From NCBI GenBank assembly GCA_021780625.1, contig JAJXYI010000222.1, positions 1 through 14,228 of the forward strand: a DNA stretch of 14,228 bases, read 5' to 3'. The notes below the pieces were generated by a model, which worked only from the letters and a program-made list of their open reading frames with translations, was not told where the DNA came from and did not search any database. A program made the translations under genes and the position numbers. Positions 8,600 to 14,228 of this stretch are shown here, piece after piece; the first letter of the stretch is position 1; each line of letters begins with the position of its first letter. The stretch is from a bacterium. GTDB taxonomy: Bacteria; Verrucomicrobiota; Verrucomicrobiae; Opitutales; Opitutaceae.

Positions 8600-9031
8600 C
8601 TAACCTGGATCGAGCACGGCGACGTGGGGCTCGCCGGGAGCCTGGGAGCCGGCCGGATAATAATGGGACAGGCGATCGCCGGCGGCGGCGGCGGCGGCGA
8701 CGATGCTATCGGGGATCCGACCCGCGTGGAAATCGGACTCGATGGCGCGGCTGACCTCGAGCCAGAGATCGCTGCCGCACTTCTCCTCGACCTCGGGATC
8801 CGCGTGGACGGCGAAGGTCCTGGAGCGTGGCGCGAGCAGGATCAGGACCGCGTTGTGCTGTTTGGCGCGGTCGAGCCCCAGGCGGGTGAATTCCCGTGCT
8901 GCGGTGTCGATGGGATCGCCCGTGCGCCCTGGGAAGAGGAGCACGCGGATCTCGCTCGAAGTTCTGGATTCCACGCCGGCAAGGGCGTGTACGACTTGGT
9001 CGTGTTCGGGAGGACTAAGAAACGGTTGCAT
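8600..9031 (-). CDS. Small TPM-domain protein, copy A
   Basis: This 143-residue protein consists essentially of one TPM domain (named for TLP18.3, Psb32 and MOLO-1), with no signal peptide or membrane segment, so it is predicted to be cytoplasmic. Recognisable blocks are TSSEIRVLLFP (24-34), DPIDTAAREFTRLGL (39-53) and NAVLILLAPRSRTFAVHAD (60-78). It resembles the next gene upstream (9210-9638) at roughly 40% identity with almost no gaps, so the two are paralogues. Its ATG is at 9029-9031. The 178-bp gap to copy B is large for an otherwise tight cluster, so it may have its own promoter or be transcribed by read-through. A run of six GCC codons (8681-8698) encodes six alanines in the helix that in copy B reads GLVAAVLEAG. 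The biochemical role of this small TPM type is not established; phosphatase activity is reported for some relatives. Confidence 0.88.
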   Translation of the reverse strand: MQPFLSPPEHDQVVHALAGVESRTSSEIRVLLFPGRTGDPIDTAAREFTRLGLDRAKQHNAVLILLAPRSRTFAVHADPEVEEKCGSDLWLEVSRAIESDFHAGRIPDSIVAAAAAAGDRLSHYYPAGSQAPGEPHVAVLDPG

Positions 9032-9209
9032 GACGGACGAGACAAGGCCGACGAGTTGGGATCTCCGGCCCGGGGTGGGGCTTGGGAGAACTCGGAGCGG
9101 CCGGGGTAGATTGAGCAGCGTTGTGACGAAGAGCGGCGGCCTTGGCCACCCTTTTCCGCGCGCCCCGGGGGAGGGACGAATACGCAGGGACGGTGGGGAT
9201 GGGGCGACC

Positions 9210-9638
9210 TCAGCCGTCGATCACCGTGTTGGGCAGCTCGTCGGGGTTGTGCGCCTCGGGGGGGAAGTGTTTTGCGAGTTCGCGCCCGGCCTCGAGAACG
9301 GCGGCGACGAGGCCGTCGGTGAAGCGGCCCTCGCGGAACTGCGTCTCCATCGCCGCGGCGACGTTGCGCCAGAACTCCTCGCCGCATCTCTGGTGGATGG
9401 CCTTGTCGCCGTGGATCGCGAAACAGCGCGAGTTGGGTGCGACGAAGATCAGCACACCGTGGCGGTGGGCGGTGCGGTGCATGCCCAGGCGGGAAAATTC
9501 GCGGGCTGCGCGATGGATGGGGTCCTCCGTGCGATCGGGGGAGATCATGACGCGGATTTCGCCGGACGTGGTCTTTTCGGCCTCGGCGATGGCGTGTTCG
9601 ATGCGTTGGTGTTCGAGCTGATTGAGAAAAGGTTTCAT
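9210..9638 (-). CDS. Small TPM-domain protein, copy B
   Basis: This 142-residue single-domain TPM protein has no signal peptide. It shows the family pattern clearly: TTSGEIRVMISPDRTEDPIH (23-42), AAREFSRLGMHRTAHRHGVL (44-63), FAIHGDKAIHQRCGEEFW (73-90) and FREGRFTDGLVAAV. It is rich in histidines, and most of these are not kept in copy A. The ATG at 9636-9638 lies only 4 bp after the stop of the secreted TPM gene, so the two are almost certainly co-transcribed and perhaps translationally coupled. The frame stays open upstream to 9929, but that part is antisense-like sequence inside the neighbouring gene and is not TPM-like, so the short start is right. In many bacteria small TPM proteins of this type sit beside lemA and a secreted TPM gene, as here. 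Exact function is unknown. Confidence 0.92.
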   Translation of the reverse strand: MKPFLNQLEHQRIEHAIAEAEKTTSGEIRVMISPDRTEDPIHRAAREFSRLGMHRTAHRHGVLIFVAPNSRCFAIHGDKAIHQRCGEEFWRNVAAAMETQFREGRFTDGLVAAVLEAGRELAKHFPPEAHNPDELPNTVIDG

Positions 9639-9642
9639 GGGA

Positions 9643-10452
9643 TCACCAGCTTCCTCCTGCGCCGCCGCCGCCGAAACTGCCGCCGCCGCCGGAGAAGCCT
9701 CCTCCTCCGAAGCCGCCGCCGCCGCCCCCGCCGCCGCCGAAGCCACCCGGCCAGATCCAGGGGCCGCCGAGGCCGGAGCCGGAGCCGGTGTAGACGTGGG
9801 GACGGGCGCGGCGCCTGAAAATGCTGCCGAGCAGGCCGAACACGACGAACATGAGGAAGACGAAATTGCCGAGCCCGGACAGGCTGGTGGAGCCGTCGGC
9901 GTGGGTGCGTCCGGTGCCCTTGAACTCACCGCGCACGGCCTGCATCATCGCATTGACGCCCGCTGCGAGGCCTCCCGCGTAGTCACCCGCGCGGAAATGC
10001 GGTTTGATTACGCCATCGATGATCTGCTGGGCGAGCGCATCGGTCAACACGGGTTCGAGCCCGTATCCGACCTGAATATACATCGTGTGGTTTTTGACGA
10101 AGACGAACAGGATGGCGCCGTTGTCGCGGCCCTTCTGGCCCGCGTGCCAGCTCTGGGCGACGCGCACGGTGTAGTCCTCGATCGAGGAATCCGACTGCAT
10201 GCTCGGGAAGACCGCGACGAGGAGCTGGTCGGAGGTTTCGCGTTCGAACTGCTGAAGGGCGCGGTTGATCTGCGCGGCGGTGCCGGAGTCGACCAGGCCC
10301 GCATAATCGTTGAAATACGCGGTGGGCTTGGGCGGGAGGGTTTCGGCGGCTCGTGCGGAGGGAAGGAGGAGGACGACGAAGGTGGCGGCGAGGACTGCGA
10401 GCAGGGAGCGCAGCCGGCCCGCGACGGGGAAAAGGGGAAGTGAGAACGTCAC
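9643..10452 (-). CDS. Secreted/membrane TPM-domain protein with glycine-rich tail (YgcG-like)
   Basis: The predicted protein has 269 residues. The N-terminal signal peptide (hydrophobic core about 14-31) likely ends at SARA-A. The TPM domain spans about 45-175, with FNDYAGLVDSGTAAQIN (47-63), GRDNGAILFVFVKNHTMYIQ (108-127), then VGYGLEPVLTDAL. A membrane segment follows at about 195-211 with a basic RRRAR stop-transfer patch, and residues 221-269 form a glycine-rich tail ending GGAGGSW, a typical ending in this family. The expected topology puts the TPM domain in the periplasm and the tail in the cytoplasm, anchored by one helix. The start is a GTG at 10450-10452; no ATG lies nearby, and it sits 28 bp after the lemA stop. 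Genes of this class recur beside lemA. The molecular role is not settled. Confidence 0.93.
   Translation of the reverse strand: MTFSLPLFPVAGRLRSLLAVLAATFVVLLLPSARAAETLPPKPTAYFNDYAGLVDSGTAAQINRALQQFERETSDQLLVAVFPSMQSDSSIEDYTVRVAQSWHAGQKGRDNGAILFVFVKNHTMYIQVGYGLEPVLTDALAQQIIDGVIKPHFRAGDYAGGLAAGVNAMMQAVRGEFKGTGRTHADGSTSLSGLGNFVFLMFVVFGLLGSIFRRRARPHVYTGSGSGLGGPWIWPGGFGGGGGGGGGFGGGGFSGGGGSFGGGGAGGSW
9658..9743. repeat. CCG/CCT triplet-rich tract encoding the glycine tail
   Basis: On the plus strand this stretch is nearly all CCG and CCT triplets broken by gaa codon-sized units; on the coding minus strand it reads as GGN glycine codons. It is part of the TPM gene at 9643-10452, where it encodes GGFGGGG-type repeats. 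Such tracts are prone to slippage, so tail length may vary between strains. Confidence 0.7.
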
Positions 10453-10480
10453 GGGTTTCGGGGGGAGGGGATGGACCGGC

Positions 10481-11095
10481 TCACTTCTTGTCGTTGAAAT
10501 CGAACTTCACCGAGGGAGGGGTTTGGGCGGTGGGGGTGGCGGCGAAATAGGGTTTTTCCTTAAACCCGAGGGCGGCGGCGAAGAACACGGCGGGCACGGT
10601 CTTGATGGAGGCGTCGTAGGAGAGGACTGCCTCGTTGAAGCGGCGACGTTCGACGGCGATGCGGTTTTCGGTGCCTTCGAGCTGGGCCTGTAGCTCCTGG
10701 AAATTGGCGGTGGCGCGGAGTGAGGGGTAACGTTCGCTGACGACCATCAGGCGGGACAGGGCGGAGGAGAGCTGGCCCTGGGCCTTATCGAAGGCGGCGA
10801 GTTGCGCTGCGCTGGTGGGAGCCTGGGCGGCGTTGATCGTGAGGCGGCCGACGGAGGCGCGGGCGTTGGTGACTTCGACGAGGGTGGATTTCTCGAAATT
10901 GGCGGCGCCGGAGACGGTGTTGACCAGATTGGGGATCAGGTCGGCGCGGCGTTGGTAGACGTTCTGCACCTGTGCCCACTGGGCGTCGACGGTCTGCTGC
11001 TTGGTGACGAGACTGTTATAACCGCCGACGGCGACGGCGCCGAGCGCGATGAGCCCGACGACCACGATTCCTAGCGCGATGAGGAAGGCTTTCAT
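10481..11095 (-). CDS. lemA: LemA family membrane protein
   Basis: This 204-residue protein has one N-terminal membrane helix (about 4-25) followed by a long, mostly helical domain. The LemA signature is plain: YNSLVTKQQTVDAQWAQVQN (26-45), then VYQRRADLIPNLVNTV. Later blocks include SRLMVVSERYPSLRATANFQ (114-133) and ENRIAVERRRFNEAV (142-156). Size and layout are normal. The ATG is at 11093-11095. It appears to be the first gene of a minus-strand unit with the TPM genes (28 bp to the secreted TPM gene, then 4 bp to copy B). LemA proteins are conserved in bacteria but lack an agreed function; frequent pairing with TPM proteins suggests a shared membrane-associated role. Confidence 0.96.
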   Translation of the reverse strand: MKAFLIALGIVVVGLIALGAVAVGGYNSLVTKQQTVDAQWAQVQNVYQRRADLIPNLVNTVSGAANFEKSTLVEVTNARASVGRLTINAAQAPTSAAQLAAFDKAQGQLSSALSRLMVVSERYPSLRATANFQELQAQLEGTENRIAVERRRFNEAVLSYDASIKTVPAVFFAAALGFKEKPYFAATPTAQTPPSVKFDFNDKK

Positions 11096-11216
11096 TGAGG
11101 AAACGAGGTAACCGAACCTGTGAGCAAGGCAAGCGGTCCGTCTTTACAATCGCCGCGGGCCCTTTCCAGAAATGCGGGGATTCTTGCGCTTCGGAGGGCG
11201 CGGGCTTCCTTGCCGG
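11096..11216. promoter_or_regulatory. Divergent spacer between lemA and the DUF255 gene
   Basis: These 121 bases separate two genes transcribed in opposite directions and must carry at least the lemA promoter. The AT-richest point is gtctttacaat near 11139-11149. I cannot fix a matched pair of promoter boxes for either direction and see no operator-like inverted repeat. Confidence 0.3.
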
Positions 11217-13367
11217 ATGCCCAATCGCCTCGCCGCCTCCGCGTCTCCGTATCTGCGCCAGCACGCTGACAATCCGGTGGACTGGATGCCCTGGGGGGAG
11301 GAGGCCTTTGCGCGGGCGCGGGCGGAGCACAAGCCGATCTTCCTGTCGGTGGGCTACGCAACCTGCCACTGGTGCCACGTGATGGCGCGGGAGTCGTTCG
11401 AGTCCCCAGCGATTGCGGAGCTCCTCAACCGGCATTTCGTGAGCGTGAAGGTGGACCGTGAGGAGAGGCCGGATGTGGATCGGGTGTACATGGCCTACGT
11501 GCAGGCGATGACGGGGCGGGGTGGTTGGCCGATGAGCGTGTGGCTGACGTCCGAGTTGAAGCCGTTTTACGGCGGGACCTATTTTCCGCCGGACGACCGG
11601 CACGGCCAGGCGGGATTTGCGCGCATCCTGCAGGCGATCGCGCGTGGCTGGGAGGTGGACCACGCGGAATTTGTAGGAGAGGCCGAGCGGGCCTATCGGA
11701 CGATCGGAGCGCATCTGGCCGAGCACGCGATCGCGTCGGGACGTCCGCTGGACGCGGACACCGCGCTGGTGGACGGGGTGTACGCGAAGGGGTATGCGGG
11801 GCTGCGCGGGACCTTCGACCGGCGGCGGGGCGGCTTTGGCGGGGCTCCGAAGTTTCCCCAGCCGGGCAACCTGCTGTTCCTGCTTGAGTTCGCGTCGGCG
11901 GCCCGGGAGGGTGGCGAAGCCCGGGAGGCGGTGCGCATGGTGGAGGACACGCTGGCGCACATGAGCCGCGGGGGGATCCACGACCACGTGGGCGGCGGGT
12001 TTCACCGGTATTCGGTGGATGAGGACTGGTTTGTGCCGCACTTCGAAAAGATGCTGTACGACCAGGCGCAGCTCGCCTCCGTGGCGCTCGAGACGCGGCG
12101 CGTGACGGGCGACGAGCGGTACGCCTGGCTGGCGCGCGACATCATCGAGTACGTATGCAGGGACCTTGCGGATCCGCAGGGGGGCTTTTATTCGGCGGAG
12201 GACGCCGACTCGGAGGTGCCCGGAGGGGCCGCGGGCGAGCATCGCGAGGGGGCCTTTTACCTGTGGAGCTGGGGGGAGCTCGGACGCGTGTTGGGCGACG
12301 GCGCGGCGTTCGTGGCGGATCACTTCGGGGCGAGGGAGGGTGGAAACGTGCTGCCCGAGCGTGATCCCCAGGAGGAGTTTCGAGGACTCAACCTGTTGGC
12401 CCAGGCGCGTCCGCTCGGGGAGACGGCGGCCCTGCATGGTCTCGCGCCCGAGGAGGCGGTTGGGCGTGTGGCGGACGCGCTGCGGCGCCTGCGGGTGGCG
12501 CGGGCAGGGCGTCCCCGGCCCCTGTGCGACCGGAAGATCGTCACGGCGTGGAACGGACTGATGCTTTCGGCCCTGGCGAGGGCGGCGGTGACGCCGTCGG
12601 AGGTTTTTGCGGAGCGCTGGGAGGGCGGCGGTGCGGGGAGGGACCTGTGTATGGCGGCGGCCGGGCGCTGTGCGGAATTCCTGTATCGGGAGTTGTGGGA
12701 CGCTGGAACGGGGCGCCTTCTGCGCTCCTGGTGTGGCGGCGTGCGCGGGGCCGCGGCGGTGGCGGAGGACTATGCCTTCCTGATCCAGGGGTTGCTCGAC
12801 CTGCACGAGGCGGACTTCGAACCGCGTCGGCTGGAGTGGGCGGTCGCGCTTCAGGAGCGGATGGATGCGGAGTTTTACGACGAAGCGGGCGGCGGATATT
12901 ACAATTCGGCGGCGGGGGCTTCGGACGTGGTTCTGCGGCTGAAGGAGGATTACGACGGGGCGGAGCCTGCGTCGAGCAGCGTGGCGGCCAGGAACCTGTT
13001 TCGCCTGGCGGCGCTTTTCGACCGGCCCGAATGGCGCGAGCGCGGGATGAGGACCCTTGCGGCGTTCCGGAGCCGGTGGGAGGCGATCCCCCAGGCGATG
13101 CCCGCGATGCTGCTGGCGCTGCGCTGGGCGGCGGAGCCGTCTGCGACGCGCGTGGTGCTCACGGGTGATCCGGGGGCGTTCCAGGTGTTTGCCGATGTGG
13201 CGCGTGCGGTGTTGCGCGGACCCTGCGTGCTCGCGGGGAACCTTTCGCGGGAGGGAGACGGTGTGGAGGAAAAAGGAAAGGCGCAGGCGCACGTGTGTCG
13301 TGGCTTTGCCTGCGAAGCTCCGGTGAACTCGGCGGAGGCGCTCCGGGCGCTGCTCGAAGGCGCGTGA
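11217..13367 (+). CDS. DUF255 thioredoxin-like / six-hairpin protein (YyaL, SSP411 family)
   Basis: The predicted protein has 716 residues. The thioredoxin-like N-terminal domain (about 1-165) begins with the family opening [14 protein letters not shown] (10-23) and carries CHWC at 50-53 inside [17 protein letters not shown], plus a [10 protein letters not shown] block (102-111). The rest resembles an (alpha/alpha)6 glycosidase-like fold: [16 protein letters not shown] (205-220), [20 protein letters not shown] (257-276), [10 protein letters not shown] (324-333), [19 protein letters not shown] (438-456) and [18 protein letters not shown] (517-534). No signal peptide is seen, so it is probably cytoplasmic. 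The start at 11217 matches the conserved N-terminus; an in-frame ATG at 11172 would add 15 residues not typical of the family. The enzymatic activity of bacterial members is not established; the CxxC suggests a redox role. It lies 43 bp upstream of the FKBP gene, so co-transcription is likely. Confidence 0.94.
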   Translation: MPNRLAASASPYLRQHADNPVDWMPWGEEAFARARAEHKPIFLSVGYATCHWCHVMARESFESPAIAELLNRHFVSVKVDREERPDVDRVYMAYVQAMTGRGGWPMSVWLTSELKPFYGGTYFPPDDRHGQAGFARILQAIARGWEVDHAEFVGEAERAYRTIGAHLAEHAIASGRPLDADTALVDGVYAKGYAGLRGTFDRRRGGFGGAPKFPQPGNLLFLLEFASAAREGGEAREAVRMVEDTLAHMSRGGIHDHVGGGFHRYSVDEDWFVPHFEKMLYDQAQLASVALETRRVTGDERYAWLARDIIEYVCRDLADPQGGFYSAEDADSEVPGGAAGEHREGAFYLWSWGELGRVLGDGAAFVADHFGAREGGNVLPERDPQEEFRGLNLLAQARPLGETAALHGLAPEEAVGRVADALRRLRVARAGRPRPLCDRKIVTAWNGLMLSALARAAVTPSEVFAERWEGGGAGRDLCMAAAGRCAEFLYRELWDAGTGRLLRSWCGGVRGAAAVAEDYAFLIQGLLDLHEADFEPRRLEWAVALQERMDAEFYDEAGGGYYNSAAGASDVVLRLKEDYDGAEPASSSVAARNLFRLAALFDRPEWRERGMRTLAAFRSRWEAIPQAMPAMLLALRWAAEPSATRVVLTGDPGAFQVFADVARAVLRGPCVLAGNLSREGDGVEEKGKAQAHVCRGFACEAPVNSAEALRALLEGA

Positions 13368-13410
13368 AAGCGCCTTGCCCCGACGGGAGGATCGTGCATG
13401 CAATCCACGG

Positions 13411-13944
13411 ATGCGTTGCCTTCGCCTCCTCCTCCTCGGCCTGACGGCCGCCCTGTTCGTCGAATCGGTCCCCTCGCTTTTCGCTCAGTTCGATCCGCTT
13501 TCCTTCAAGGACCAGGCCATCGTCGACAAGCGCTGGCCCAACGCCAAGCGCACGATCACGGGTTTGCGCTACGTCATCACCGAAAAGGGGCACGGCGCTC
13601 CGGCCCGGCCGGGAGACATGGTCAGCGTGATCTACAAGGGTATGCTTCTTGACGGCACGGTTTTCAACGAGTTCATGGATCCCTCGAAACCGTTCACTTT
13701 CCGCCTCGGGCGCGGGCAGGTGATCGACGGCTGGGACCAGGGTCTGAGACTGATGAGCGAGGGGACGACGATGACGCTGATTGTCCCCTACGAGCTGGGG
13801 TACGGCACGCTGGGCAATCCGCCGGCGGTGCCGCGCGAAGCGACGCTCGTATTTGAAATCACGATGCTGAAGATCCAGCGCGAAGCTCCGCCTCCGCCGT
13901 TGCCGCCGGAGCCGAAAAAGAAGAAGCACTGGTGGCAGTTCTGA
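13411..13944 (+). CDS. Secreted FKBP-type peptidyl-prolyl cis-trans isomerase
   Basis: This 177-residue protein has a signal peptide (about 1-25, ending SLFA-Q) and one FKBP domain (about 50-155). The hallmark run GQVIDGWDQGLRLMSEG (102-118) includes V104, I105 and W108 of the active-site pocket, followed by IVPYELGYGTLGNPPAVPREA (positions 124-144, key residues Y128 and Y131). It probably catalyses proline isomerisation in the periplasm to help protein folding. A proline/lysine tail (PPPPLPPEPKKKKHWWQF, 160-177) follows the domain and is not part of the catalytic fold. The ATG at 13411 sits directly before the signal peptide; an in-frame TTG at 13375 would add 12 charged residues. Oddly, the best Shine-Dalgarno-like sequence (gggagg, 13385-13390) is spaced for an out-of-frame ATG at 13398, not this one. 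It follows the DUF255 gene by 43 bp and ends before a strong terminator. Confidence 0.95.
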   Translation: MRCLRLLLLGLTAALFVESVPSLFAQFDPLSFKDQAIVDKRWPNAKRTITGLRYVITEKGHGAPARPGDMVSVIYKGMLLDGTVFNEFMDPSKPFTFRLGRGQVIDGWDQGLRLMSEGTTMTLIVPYELGYGTLGNPPAVPREATLVFEITMLKIQREAPPPPLPPEPKKKKHWWQF

Positions 13945-13970
13945 GGAAGCGCGCCTGCTGAACGACGAAA

Positions 13971-13994
13971 AACCCGCCGGGTCTCCGGCGGGTT
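13971..13994. terminator. Bidirectional Rho-independent terminator
   Basis: aacccgccgg (13971-13980) and ccggcgggtt (13985-13994) form a perfect 10-bp stem with loop gtct. A short T-rich tail follows on the plus strand (ttcgtgtttcg), and the A-run before the left arm becomes a T-run for minus-strand transcripts. It sits 26 bp after the FKBP stop and 32 bp past the stop of the convergent gene at the right edge, so it likely serves both. Confidence 0.92.
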
Positions 13995-14026
13995 TCGTGT
14001 TTCGAGGGGGAGGGACGCGGCCCGGA

Positions 14027-14228
14027 TCAGCGCCAGTTCAGCAGCAGGCGCGTGTAGTAGGTCGTGTCGAGGGCCTTGCGGCCTGGCTGGGGCCGGCTGG
14101 TGTAGCTGTTGCTCACGCCCACGCGCAGCATCCAGAACCCGACCGAGATGGGGATGTCGATTCCGGTGTCGTGCTGGATGCGGTAGTCCGAGAAATTGTC
14201 GAAGGAGGGCAGATACTGGAGGTCGGTG
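14027..14228 (-). CDS. DUF481/YdiY-type outer-membrane beta-barrel protein, C-terminal fragment
   Basis: Only the last 66 codons are in the window; the gene continues past the right edge and its start is not visible. The stop is at 14027-14029. The translated end contains LQYLPSFDNFSDYRIQHDTG (3-22), then IDIPISVGFWMLRVGVSNSY (23-42), SRPQPGRKALDTTYYTRLLL and a final NWR. Alternating polar and hydrophobic strands, the 'YLPSF..F.DYRI' block and the 'SRP.PG' turn before a last strand match DUF481 (YdiY-like) proteins, which are predicted outer-membrane barrels. It converges on the FKBP gene and shares its terminator. The chain ends in Arg rather than the aromatic residue common in barrels. Family assignment rests on the C-terminus alone. 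Confidence 0.75.
   Translation of the reverse strand, partial: TDLQYLPSFDNFSDYRIQHDTGIDIPISVGFWMLRVGVSNSYTSRPQPGRKALDTTYYTRLLLNWR

Noticed and set aside
8703..9818. A 371-codon open frame on the plus strand opposite the TPM genes
   Set aside because: It is antisense to the well-supported TPM genes, is codon-aligned with copy B, and its product is arginine/serine-rich without domain features.
11016..13403. A 795-codon open frame on the minus strand opposite the DUF255 gene
   Set aside because: The plus-strand gene has clear family motifs throughout, including CHWC; the opposite frame is Arg/Pro/His-rich, as expected of an antisense shadow in GC-rich DNA.

Overview
This window is GC-rich, coding-dense bacterial chromosome. 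Gene content, the weak or absent Shine-Dalgarno sequences and the protein styles (MASE1-type hybrid kinase, LemA/TPM cluster, DUF255 thioredoxin-like protein, secreted FKBP) fit a Gram-negative such as an Opitutaceae-like verrucomicrobium. That assignment is a judgement from general appearance; there is no rRNA or other taxonomic marker here. The DUF481-type beta-barrel fragment at the right edge supports an outer membrane.

Layout. Bases 1-305 hold no credible gene but carry a two-copy 30-bp direct repeat. A minus-strand pair follows: a MATE efflux transporter (2729-4081) and then tex, encoding an S1-domain transcription/RNA-binding factor (306-2660). Across a 138-bp divergent spacer, the plus strand carries a membrane hybrid histidine kinase (4220-7021; MASE1-like sensor, two PAS domains, HisKA/HATPase, receiver) and then a secreted M16-family protein without the zinc-peptidase motif (7157-8533). 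A GC-rich hairpin separates these from a convergent minus-strand cluster: lemA (10481-11095), a signal-peptide TPM protein with a glycine-rich tail (9643-10452), and two small paralogous TPM proteins (9210-9638 and 8600-9031). Divergent from lemA, on the plus strand, lie a DUF255/YyaL-type protein (11217-13367) and a secreted FKBP prolyl isomerase (13411-13944). A strong bidirectional terminator follows, and then the 3' end of a convergent DUF481-type outer-membrane gene that runs off the window.

How the genes may work together. Most products are in or beyond the inner membrane: transporter, sensor kinase, secreted M16 protein, LemA/TPM set, periplasmic foldase and outer-membrane barrel. An envelope-maintenance theme is possible, but strand switches divide the window into at least four transcription units, so co-function is shown only within the LemA/TPM cluster. 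I see no phage, CRISPR, toxin-antitoxin, RNA gene or intact insertion sequence. No clearly new system is evident. The best leads are the kinase with eroded ATP-site boxes, the M16 pseudoenzyme without an adjacent catalytic partner, the tripled TPM arrangement behind lemA, and the short repeat at the left edge.
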